Below are positions 33,325 through 42,400 of a stretch of DNA of 48,145 nucleotides, one piece after another. Made by a program: the position numbers and the translations under genes. Numbering within the stretch: the stretch's first letter is position 1; the number at the start of each line of letters is the position of its first letter. This stretch comes from Lachnospiraceae bacterium (GTDB lineage Bacteria; Bacillota; Clostridia; Lachnospirales; Lachnospiraceae), in NCBI GenBank assembly GCA_004557975.1, contig SFEV01000016.1, positions 1 to 48,145 on the forward strand. Reading direction: 5' to 3'. The notes under the pieces were generated by a model that saw only the letters and a program-made list of their open reading frames with translations, ran no database searches and had not been told where the DNA came from.

Positions 33325-34617
33325 ATGACATCAATTGATCAACTGATTGTATACAGAGATTTTGAAAATGGAGATCTTCTCTGTGAGATGTCCTGGATCA
33401 TGGACCATTTCAGAGAAGAAGCATACAAAGAAGAAGCGAGAATCCGCTTTTTCAGATGCATGCATGAGCTGATTGATCTTGCCGGAAATTACGGATTTGA
33501 GAAGAATCTGTGGCAGGATTATCTGACGCTTCTGCTGGTCAACAACGAAAATGTATTCAGTACATCCTGCGAGATCAAGGGAATCACCGAGGGCAGCCTG
33601 CTGGATCTGGCGAAGCATGATTTTGCCATTTTCCGTGAACTGTTCGCATATGATTTCAAAGAGCTGGAGTGCACGTTTGAAGCGGACTTTTTTGAAGAGA
33701 TTCTGAATTACCGCAGAGCGGGAGCCGTCAGCAAGATTTTTAACCGCAGAATCCGTGACCGGATCTGTGAACTCTCCGGGCAGCTTGCCGGTGCATCGGA
33801 TCTGGAGGAGTTTACGCGATACATGGTGAATTTCTACTGTGAGTTCGGTGTGGGTAAGCTGGGACTGCACAAGGCGTTCCGCGTAATGCACGATGAAAAC
33901 GGCGTGCAGATCTGCCCGATTACGAATATCGCTCATGTAAATCTGGACGATCTTGTGGGCTATGAGATTCCGAAGAAAAAACTCATTGACAATACGGAAG
34001 CTTTTGTCCAGGGGCGCAGAGCCAACAACTGTCTGCTGTTCGGTGATGCAGGTACCGGAAAATCCTCCAGCATCAAAGCGATTCTGAACCAGTACTATGA
34101 TCAGGGGCTGCGCATCATAGAGATCTACAAGCACCAGTTCCAGGATCTGAACGACGTGATTGCCCAGATCAAGAACCGCAATTATAAATTTATTATCTAT
34201 ATGGATGATCTCTCCTTCGAGGAGTTTGAGATTGAGTATAAGTACCTGAAGGCCGTGATTGAGGGCGGCCTTGAGAAGAAGCCGGACAATATTCTGATTT
34301 ATGCCACCTCCAATCGCCGTCACCTGATCCGGGAGAAATTCGGCGACAATATGGAGCGGGACGAGGATCTCCATACGAACGATACGATTCAGGAGAAGCT
34401 GTCTCTTGTTATGCGTTTTGGCGTCAGCATTTACTTCTGCGCTCCGGAGAAAAAAGAATTCCAGACGATCGTAAAGACGCTTGCGGCGCGCAACGGGATT
34501 ACGATGCCGGAGGACGAACTGCTTCTGGAGGCGAACAAGTGGGAGCTGAGTCACGGAGGGTTGTCAGGGCGTACGGCGCAGCAGTTTATTGATTATCTGC
34601 TCGGGCAGATGAGATAA
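33325..34617 (+). CDS. DUF815-family AAA+ ATPase
   Basis: 430-residue predicted ATPase of unknown function. The C-terminal half is the P-loop module: Walker A LLFGDAGTGKSSSIKAIL (about residues 235-252), Walker B KFIIYMDDLSFEE, a sensor-like LIYATSNRRHLIRE and a SGRTAQQFIDYL arginine-type end. The N-terminal 200 residues are helical with no recognised domain; they might bind a partner. No membrane segments are seen. ppx starts ten bases after its stop, so it is translated together with the polyphosphate genes; a role in polyphosphate or stress handling is inference. AGGAG precedes the ATG. Confidence 0.88.
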   Translation: MTSIDQLIVYRDFENGDLLCEMSWIMDHFREEAYKEEARIRFFRCMHELIDLAGNYGFEKNLWQDYLTLLLVNNENVFSTSCEIKGITEGSLLDLAKHDFAIFRELFAYDFKELECTFEADFFEEILNYRRAGAVSKIFNRRIRDRICELSGQLAGASDLEEFTRYMVNFYCEFGVGKLGLHKAFRVMHDENGVQICPITNIAHVNLDDLVGYEIPKKKLIDNTEAFVQGRRANNCLLFGDAGTGKSSSIKAILNQYYDQGLRIIEIYKHQFQDLNDVIAQIKNRNYKFIIYMDDLSFEEFEIEYKYLKAVIEGGLEKKPDNILIYATSNRRHLIREKFGDNMERDEDLHTNDTIQEKLSLVMRFGVSIYFCAPEKKEFQTIVKTLAARNGITMPEDELLLEANKWELSHGGLSGRTAQQFIDYLLGQMR

Positions 34618-34626
34618 GGAGGAAAT

Positions 34627-36171
34627 ATGGCAGTGAAAATGTTTGCGGCGGTCAGTATCGGATCGACCGTGACGGAAATGAAAATTTATGAATTTTCTCC
34701 GCGCAGGACGATGAAAGAGATTGAGTGGATCAGCAGGAGACTGAATCTCGGAGTGGATGCGTACACAATGGGGCGCATCGGACGCGACAATATCGAAGAG
34801 CTCTGCACGGTGCTGTGTGATTTCAGACGGATTATGGACGGGTATCGTGTGGATGCGTACAAAGTCTGTGCGACCAGTGCTTTCCGTGAATCCAGAAATA
34901 TGCTGATTATGCGCGACTATATAGAGAAGCAGACCGGCCTGAAGATCGATGTCCTCAGCAATTCCGAGCAGCGGTTCCTGGATTATAAATCCATTGCATC
35001 CGTCACCGCAGAGTTCGAATCGATTATCCAGAATCCGGCTGCCATCGTGGATATCGGCGGCAACAGTATGCAGATTTCATTGTTTGATAAGGATAAACTG
35101 ATCACGACTCAGAATATACGTGTCGGCAACGTCTCCACCCGAGAGCGTCTTGCCCCGCTGCAGAAAAACAGTGAGCATTTTGAGAAGATGGTGACAGAGC
35201 TTCTGAACCATGAGCTTGCGGGCTTTGCAAAGCTCTACCAGAAGGACCGCCAGATCAAAAATCTGATTGTAGTCGGCGGCAATCTCAAGGAGCTGCTGCA
35301 CAAGTATGAGAAGGAAAATGAAAAAATCACTGCCGTGTCACGCACAGACTTCCAGACGGCGTATGACCGTTTGCTGAATATGCGGCCTGAGGAGATCGTG
35401 GAGAATTTCGACCTTTCTGTGGAGATGATGAGCGTTCTTGCACCGTCGGCTATTTTCTGCCGCTGTCTGATGGAGAATCTGGGTGCCGATACGCTTTGGC
35501 TCCCTGGATTTTCCTTAAGCGACGGGCTTGCATATGACTATGCACTGAAAAATCATCTGATTCAGAGCACCCACAGTTTCGAGGAAGATATCATAGCCGC
35601 TGCCCGCAGTATGTCAAAGCGGTACAAATGCAGCCAGGCCCACATCAAAAATCTTGAGGAGATTGCCCTGAAGGTATTCGACAAGATGAAGAAAATACAC
35701 GGTATGGGAAAGCGGGAAAGGCTGCTTCTGCAGATATCCATTATCCTTCATAACTGCGGAAAATTCATCAGCCTTGAGGATGTCTCAGAATGTGCCTACA
35801 ATATTATCATGGCCACGGAGATTATCGGACTTTCCCACGCGGAGCGTGAGATGATTGCCTATACCGTGAAATACAACACAAGCCCCTTCGTCTATTATGA
35901 CGAGCTGACTGTGCGCACAGATCTCGGCAGAGAGCAGTATCTGATCGTCTCGAAGCTGACTGCCATCCTGCGCATCGTAAACGCTCTCGACCGCACACAC
36001 CGTCAGAAATGTAAAAATGTGTCCGTGTCGCTGAAGGAGCATGAGCTGAAAATCTCTGTGGACAGCCAGGAGGATCTGTCCCTTGAGATCGGTACATTCT
36101 ATGAGAAGGCAGAGTTTTTCGAGGAGGTATTTAACGTACATCCTGTATTCAAACAGAAAAAGCAGTTATAG
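34627..36171 (+). CDS. ppx: Ppx/GppA-type exopolyphosphatase with C-terminal HD-like domain
   Basis: Likely removes phosphate from polyphosphate or converts pppGpp. 514 residues: two actin-like ASKHA lobes (SIGSTVTEMKIYEF; AIVDIGGNSMQISLF; VVGGN) to about 310, then a helical HD-related domain (ILHNCGKFISLEDVSE). The metal-binding HD pair reads His-Asn here, so that domain is probably not a phosphohydrolase. The nucleotide loops also differ from the commonest IGSNS and GGGS forms. AGGAGG lies directly upstream, and ppk1 starts 12 bases after the stop, the classical make-and-break pair for polyphosphate. Confidence 0.9.
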   Translation: MAVKMFAAVSIGSTVTEMKIYEFSPRRTMKEIEWISRRLNLGVDAYTMGRIGRDNIEELCTVLCDFRRIMDGYRVDAYKVCATSAFRESRNMLIMRDYIEKQTGLKIDVLSNSEQRFLDYKSIASVTAEFESIIQNPAAIVDIGGNSMQISLFDKDKLITTQNIRVGNVSTRERLAPLQKNSEHFEKMVTELLNHELAGFAKLYQKDRQIKNLIVVGGNLKELLHKYEKENEKITAVSRTDFQTAYDRLLNMRPEEIVENFDLSVEMMSVLAPSAIFCRCLMENLGADTLWLPGFSLSDGLAYDYALKNHLIQSTHSFEEDIIAAARSMSKRYKCSQAHIKNLEEIALKVFDKMKKIHGMGKRERLLLQISIILHNCGKFISLEDVSECAYNIIMATEIIGLSHAEREMIAYTVKYNTSPFVYYDELTVRTDLGREQYLIVSKLTAILRIVNALDRTHRQKCKNVSVSLKEHELKISVDSQEDLSLEIGTFYEKAEFFEEVFNVHPVFKQKKQL

Positions 36172-36183
36172 GAGGAAGCAGAT

Positions 36184-38310
36184 ATGGCAGGAACAGATTT
36201 TGAGAAGCCGGAATATTATACGAACCGGGAGCTGAGCTGGCTCGGTTTCAATAACAGGATTCTGGGAGAAGCGCGGGACAAAACGCTTCCTCTTCTGGAG
36301 CGGCTGAAATTTTTGAGCATTACCGCCTCCAATCTGGATGAATTTTTTATGATCCGTGTCGCTTCCCTGAAGGATATGGTTCATGCGAAATATACGAAGA
36401 AAGATATTGCCGGGCTGACTCCCCAGGAGCAGCTTGTGCTGATCGGTGAAAATGCCCACGAGCTGGTGCACCAGCAGTATACGACGTACAACCGTTCTCT
36501 GCTGCCGCTTCTGAAGCAGGCAGGCGTCGAGGTGGTGACGGAGCATGAGAAGCTGACAAAGAAACAGAAGGAATATGCAGACCAGTATTTTGAGGAGAAT
36601 GTCTATCCGGTGCTGACTCCGATGGCCATGGATTCCTCACGACCGTTTCCGCTGATTCGCAACAAAGCGCTCAATATCGGTGCTCTGATATCAAAAAAGG
36701 GAGAGAAGGGCAAGGCTGAGTTTGCCACCGTGCAGGTGCCCTCTGTGCTTCCGAGAATCATCCGGCTCCCGGACGGTCCGGGCGGGGAGCGAAGCCTGAT
36801 TCTTCTGGAGGAGCTGATCGAGCGCAACATCGGCAGGCTCTTCTCCAACTACGACGTGGTCTGTGCCCATCCGTACCGGATCATGCGAAATGCCGATCTG
36901 ACCATTGATGAGGATGATGCGGCAGATCTGCTGAAGGAGATTCAGAAGCAGCTGAAAAAGAGACAGTGGGGTGAGGTCATCCGGCTGGAGATTGAAGATA
37001 AGATGGAACCGAAGCTTCTGAAGGTGCTGAAGCAGGAGTTTGAGGTAAAAGAAGAAGATATTTACAGGATCAGCGGACCGCTTGACCTGACATTTCTGAT
37101 GAAGCTGTACGGGATGGAGGGAATGGATGACTACCGCATGAAGCCGTATCGTCCGCAGCCGGTTCCGGGCATGAACGATGAGGAGGACATTTTTACCCAG
37201 ATCAGAAAGGGAGATATCCTTCTGCACCATCCGTATATGACTTTTGATCCGGTGGTACAGTTCGTAAAACAGGCTGCTGTGGATTCGGATGTACTCGCCA
37301 TCAAGCAGACACTGTACCGCGTCAGCGGAAATTCACCGATTGTGGCGGCACTGGCCCAGGCGGCAGAGAATGGAAAACAGGTCTCTGTTCTCGTGGAGCT
37401 GAAGGCGAGATTCGATGAAGAGAACAATATCAACTGGGCAAAGATGCTGGAGAAAGCAGGGTGCCACGTGATTTACGGCCTGCTGGGCCTGAAGACACAC
37501 AGCAAAATCACTCTTGTGGTGCGCCGCGAGGAGGACGGTATCCGCAGGTATGTACACCTGGGTACAGGCAATTACAATGATTCCACGGCGAAGCTGTATA
37601 CCGACTGCGGTATTCTGACCTGCTCAGAGCCCATCGGCGAGGATGCGACGGCCGTCTTCAATATGCTTTCAGGCTACTCAGAGCCGAAGCGCTGGAACCG
37701 CCTGGTGCTGGCACCGATCTGGATGCGCAGCGGATTTATGCATCTTATCCGCAGAGAGACTCAGCATGCGAAAAACGGCGAGCCTGCAAGAATCATTGCG
37801 AAGATGAATTCGCTGTGTGACAAGGAGATCATTGCGGCTCTGTATGAAGCGTCAGCGGCAGGCGTGGAGATTGATCTGATCGTCAGAGGCATCTGCTGTC
37901 TGAAGACGGGAATACCGAAAATCAGTGAGAATATTCATGTGCGCTCAATTGTCGGCAATTTCCTGGAGCATGCCCGCATTTTCTACTTCCGCAATGCCGG
38001 CGATGAGGAATTCTACATGGCAAGTGCTGACTGGATGCCCCGCAACCTGGACAAGCGTGTGGAGATTCTGTTCCCGGTGGAGGATCCGAAGCTGCAGGAG
38101 AAAGTACGCCACATTCTTCAGGTTCAGCTGGATGACACGATGAAGGCACACGTGCTGCAGCCGGACGGAAGCTATGAGAAGATCGACAGGCGCGGCAAGG
38201 TGCTGCTGTGTGCTCAGGACTATTTCTGCGAAGAGGCGATGAACGCATCAAAACCGGTGGATCCGGTGCAGAGCAGAGTGTTTATTCCTCTTGAGCATAC
38301 GGAAGACTGA
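36184..38310 (+). CDS. ppk1: polyphosphate kinase 1
   Basis: Reversibly moves the gamma-phosphate of ATP onto polyphosphate chains. 708 residues in the four-domain Ppk1 form: N domain (NRELSWLGFNNRILGEA), head domain, and the C1/C2 catalytic domains related to phospholipase D. The autophosphorylated histidine is in GLLGLKTHSKITLVV; the second active-site histidine is in FLEHARIFYFRN; YVHLGTGNYND and DWMPRNLDKRVE are also conserved. Length is typical. Third gene of the DUF815-ppx-ppk1 group; ispG follows after 48 bases. Confidence 0.97.
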   Translation: MAGTDFEKPEYYTNRELSWLGFNNRILGEARDKTLPLLERLKFLSITASNLDEFFMIRVASLKDMVHAKYTKKDIAGLTPQEQLVLIGENAHELVHQQYTTYNRSLLPLLKQAGVEVVTEHEKLTKKQKEYADQYFEENVYPVLTPMAMDSSRPFPLIRNKALNIGALISKKGEKGKAEFATVQVPSVLPRIIRLPDGPGGERSLILLEELIERNIGRLFSNYDVVCAHPYRIMRNADLTIDEDDAADLLKEIQKQLKKRQWGEVIRLEIEDKMEPKLLKVLKQEFEVKEEDIYRISGPLDLTFLMKLYGMEGMDDYRMKPYRPQPVPGMNDEEDIFTQIRKGDILLHHPYMTFDPVVQFVKQAAVDSDVLAIKQTLYRVSGNSPIVAALAQAAENGKQVSVLVELKARFDEENNINWAKMLEKAGCHVIYGLLGLKTHSKITLVVRREEDGIRRYVHLGTGNYNDSTAKLYTDCGILTCSEPIGEDATAVFNMLSGYSEPKRWNRLVLAPIWMRSGFMHLIRRETQHAKNGEPARIIAKMNSLCDKEIIAALYEASAAGVEIDLIVRGICCLKTGIPKISENIHVRSIVGNFLEHARIFYFRNAGDEEFYMASADWMPRNLDKRVEILFPVEDPKLQEKVRHILQVQLDDTMKAHVLQPDGSYEKIDRRGKVLLCAQDYFCEEAMNASKPVDPVQSRVFIPLEHTED

Positions 38311-38358
38311 GGCGTAATTCACTGGTGGTAATGTGGAGGAGAAAAAAGGAGGAATTCC

Positions 38359-39411
38359 ATGTTTCGTGATCATACGAGGACGGTAAAGATCGGAGACCGC
38401 GTCATCGGAGGCGGCAATCCGATTCTGATCCAGTCCATGACAAATACAAAGACAGAGGATGTGGCAGCAACGGTTGCCCAGATCCATGCTCTGGAAAAGG
38501 CAGGCTGCGATATTATCCGGTGTGCTGTGCCCACCATGGAGGCGGCCCGCGCCTTATCGGAAATCAAAAAGCAGATAAGTATTCCGCTTGTGGCGGATAT
38601 TCACTTTGACTATAAGCTTGCCATTGCTGCTATCGAGGCGGGAGTGGACAAGATCCGTATCAATCCGGGCAACATCGGCAGTGAGGACCGTGTTCGAGCT
38701 GTAGTGGACGCTGCTAGGGAGAGAAACATTCCGATCCGTGTCGGTGTGAACGGCGGATCCCTGGAGAAAGAGATTGTGGAGCGGGATCACGGCGTGACGG
38801 CATCAGGTATTGTGGAGAGCGCCCTTCGCCAGACTGCGGTGATTGAGGATATGGGATACGACAATCTTGTGATCAGTATCAAGTCTTCAGACGTCATGCT
38901 GTGTGCCGGGGCACACCGGCTTCTGGTGGAGAAGACAGATCACCCGCTGCATGTGGGGATTACAGAGGCAGGCACACTGCTTTCCGGCAATATCAAATCG
39001 GCAGTGGGACTGGGCATCATTCTCTCGGAGGGCATCGGTGATACAATCCGCGTATCTCTGACCGGAGATCCGAGAGAAGAAGTGAAATCTGCCAAGCTGA
39101 TTCTGCGCACCCTTGGATTGCGCAAAGGCGGCATTGAAGTGGTATCCTGCCCGACCTGCGGGCGTACAAAGATAGATCTGATCGGACTTGCCAATCAGGT
39201 GGAGTCCATGGTGGAGGATATTCCCCTTGATCTCAAGGTGGCTGTCATGGGCTGTGTCGTAAACGGCCCCGGAGAGGCCAGAGAGGCCGACATCGGTATC
39301 GCAGGCGGAAAGGGAGAGGGACTCCTGATCAAAAAGGGAGAGATCATCCGCAAGGTGCCGGAGGATCAGCTTTTGAATGTTCTTCGCGAGGAACTGCTGA
39401 ACTGGAAGTAA
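38359..39411 (+). CDS. ispG: 4-hydroxy-3-methylbut-2-enyl diphosphate synthase
   Basis: Iron-sulfur enzyme of the MEP isoprenoid pathway, converting MEcPP to HMBPP with electrons from ferredoxin or flavodoxin. 350 residues, the bacterial short form: TIM-barrel part (GGNPILIQSMTNT; DIHFDYKLA; RINPGNIG) and C-terminal cluster-binding part with CPTCGRTKID and MGCVVNGPGEAREADIGIAGG, which supply the [4Fe-4S] cysteines. AGGAGG near 38349 precedes the ATG. polC follows 16 bases later. Confidence 0.97.
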   Translation: MFRDHTRTVKIGDRVIGGGNPILIQSMTNTKTEDVAATVAQIHALEKAGCDIIRCAVPTMEAARALSEIKKQISIPLVADIHFDYKLAIAAIEAGVDKIRINPGNIGSEDRVRAVVDAARERNIPIRVGVNGGSLEKEIVERDHGVTASGIVESALRQTAVIEDMGYDNLVISIKSSDVMLCAGAHRLLVEKTDHPLHVGITEAGTLLSGNIKSAVGLGIILSEGIGDTIRVSLTGDPREEVKSAKLILRTLGLRKGGIEVVSCPTCGRTKIDLIGLANQVESMVEDIPLDLKVAVMGCVVNGPGEAREADIGIAGGKGEGLLIKKGEIIRKVPEDQLLNVLREELLNWK

Positions 39412-39427
39412 CAAAGGAGTGCATTTC

Positions 39428-42400
39428 ATGCAAAAGCCTTTTTTTGAGGTATTTCCGACGCTGGAGCTGGGAGAATCGCTTCAGAGTCTGATGGAATTCG
39501 TCCGGGTAAACCGCATTACACTGAATCCTGACCGGGATTTTATGCGGATTTACCTGGAGAGTGACAAACTGATTCATAAGAAATACATTTACGAAATAGA
39601 GCAGGCCGTCAAAGACCAGCTCTTTTCTGATGTCAGGATGACGGTGAAAATCATCGAAAAATTCATCCTGTCAAAGCAGTATACGCCCCGGAAGCTGATT
39701 CCCGTCTATGAGGACAGCATCCTTCTGGAGCTGAAGAATTACAATGCGCTGCTGTACAGTCTTCTGCGCGAATCGGAGAAGATCTTTTCCGATGAGTATA
39801 CGCTCTGCCTGAAGATTCCCGATACGGTGATTGCAGATGGCAAAGAGAAAGAGCTTCTGGAAATTCTGGAGAAGATATTCTGTGAGCGGTGCGGTCTGGA
39901 TTTCCATGTGAGCACACAGAGAGTCGAACCGAAGAAAAATAAAAAGCGGGAGCTGCAGGACAGAGAGCTGGAGCAGGAGGTCGCTGCGATCCGTCAGAAT
40001 TATGAGACCGTCAAAGCAGAGGAGAGCAGGCAGGAGAACCAGGAGCAGCCGGACAAGAAGAGAAGTCCGAAGCCGGATAAGAAAGAGGCCGCAAGGAGTG
40101 AGGGCGCGAAGGAAGCCCCGAAGAAGAAGAGTTTTTTCCAGTCTGGAGACAGATTTGGCGGTATGAGGCGCTCAGACAATCCGGATGTGATCTTCGGGCG
40201 TGACTTTGAAGGTGAGCCCGTCACTATCGAATCGATTGTCCAGGAGATCGGCAGCGTGATCATCCGCGGACAGGTGCTGTCTGTGGAAGTGCGTGAGCTT
40301 CGGATCGAGAAAACACTGCTGATATTCAATATCACTGATTTTACAGATACCATCGGTGTCAAGATGTTTGTCAAACAGGAGCAGGTTCAGGAGCTCGCCG
40401 CTGAAATCAAGGCGGGGGTATTCCTGAAAATATCAGGTGTCACATCCCTTGACCGGTTTGACAGCCAGCTCACAATCGGAAACATCATGGGAATCAAAAA
40501 GATCCCTGATTTCCGCGAAAAGAGGATGGATACGTATGCCCAGAAGCGTGTGGAGCTGCACTGTCACACAAAGATGAGCGATATGGACGGTGTGACCGAC
40601 GCCCATACACTGATTGAACGGGCGATCAGCTGGGGGATGCCTGCGCTGGCAATCACTGATCACGGGGCCGTCCAGGCATTTCCGGAGGCGAACCATGCCA
40701 TACCAAAGGGCAGTGATTTCAAGGTCATTTACGGCATGGAGGCATACCTTGTGGATGATCTGAAAGAGATCGCGGTAAATACGAAGGGACAGAGTCTGGA
40801 CTCAGATTTCGTCGTCTTCGACCTGGAGACCACCGGCTTTTCTCCCGAGAAGAACAGAATCATCGAGATCGGGGCCGTAAAGGTGCAGAATGGGAAAATC
40901 ACGGACAAATTCAGTACTTTCGTCAATCCAGAGGTTCCGATTCCCTTCAGGATCGAGGAGCTGACCAGCATCAATGACAATATGGTTCTGGATGCGCCGG
41001 TGATTGGGCAGATTCTGCCGCAGTTCATGGAATTCTGTGAGGGGTGCGTCATGGTGGCACACAACGCGTCCTTTGATATGAGCTTCATTGAGGCAAACTG
41101 TGAGCGGCTTGGGATTCCCTGCGACAAGACATCGGTGGACACGGTTGCCATGGCACGTGTGCTTCTGCCGGCCCTGAACCGCTTTAAGCTGGATACGGTG
41201 GCAAAGGCGGTGGGTGTGCCTCTGGGTCACCATCACCGTGCCGTCGACGATGCCGGGTGCACGGCGGAGATTTTTGAAAAGTTTCTTGCCATGCTTGAAA
41301 CAAGGGGAATTAAGACGCTGGACGGGCTGAATGAGCTTGGAAAATCCTCCAAAGACCAGATTAAAAAGCTTCCGACGTACCATGCGATCCTGCTGGCGAA
41401 AAATGATATCGGGCGCGTCAATCTGTACCGTCTCGTCTCCTGGTCTCATATTGACTACTACAACCGCAGACCGCGTGTGCCAAAGAGCGTGCTTCAGAAA
41501 TACCGGGAGGGACTGATTCTGGGTTCGGCCTGCGAGGCAGGAGAGCTGTACCAGGCTCTTGTGCGCGGTGCTCCTCATCCGGAGATTGCCCGTCTCGTGG
41601 AATTTTATGATTATCTGGAGATCCAGCCTCTCGGCAACAACATGTTTATGACAAGGGACGGTTACGATGACAGAAAAACGGTGGATGATCTGATTGATCT
41701 GAATAAAAAGATCGTGGAGCTGGGAGAACAGTACAACAAGCCTGTGGTGGCCACCTGCGACGTCCATTTTATTGACCCACAGGATGAGATTTACCGCCGC
41801 ATTATCATGGCCAGCAAGGGATTCAAGGATGCGGATGACCAGGCTCCTCTGTATCTGCGGACGACGGAGGAGATGCTGAAGGAGTTTGCATATCTGGGGG
41901 ATGAGAAGGCCCACGAAGTGGTGATTGACAATACGAATCTGATCGCGGACATGTGCGAAAAGATTTCACCGGTTCGGCCTGACAAATGTCCTCCGGTCAT
42001 TGAGAATTCAGACCAGATTCTGCGCAATCTCTGTTACGAAAAAGCCCATGAAATATACGGCGATCCTCTACCGGAGATCGTTCTGGAACGCCTGGAGCGC
42101 GAGCTGAATTCCATCATCTCAAACGGATTTGCCGTGATGTATATTATTGCGCAGAAGCTGGTATGGAAATCCAACGCGGACGGTTATCTGGTGGGTTCCC
42201 GCGGCTCGGTTGGATCCTCCTTCGTCGCTACCATGTCCGGTATCACGGAGGTCAATCCTTTGAGCCCTCACTATTACTGTCCCAACTGCCACTACAGTGA
42301 TTTTGATTCTGAAGAAGTAAAGAAATATGCCGGAATGGCAGGCTGTGACATGCCGGACAAGGACTGTCCCAGATGCGGAACAAAGCTGAAAAAAGAAGGT

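Noticed and set aside
33331..34554. 407-codon open frame antisense to the DUF815 ATPase
   Set aside because: Mirror of a well-supported gene; no motifs and no start signals.
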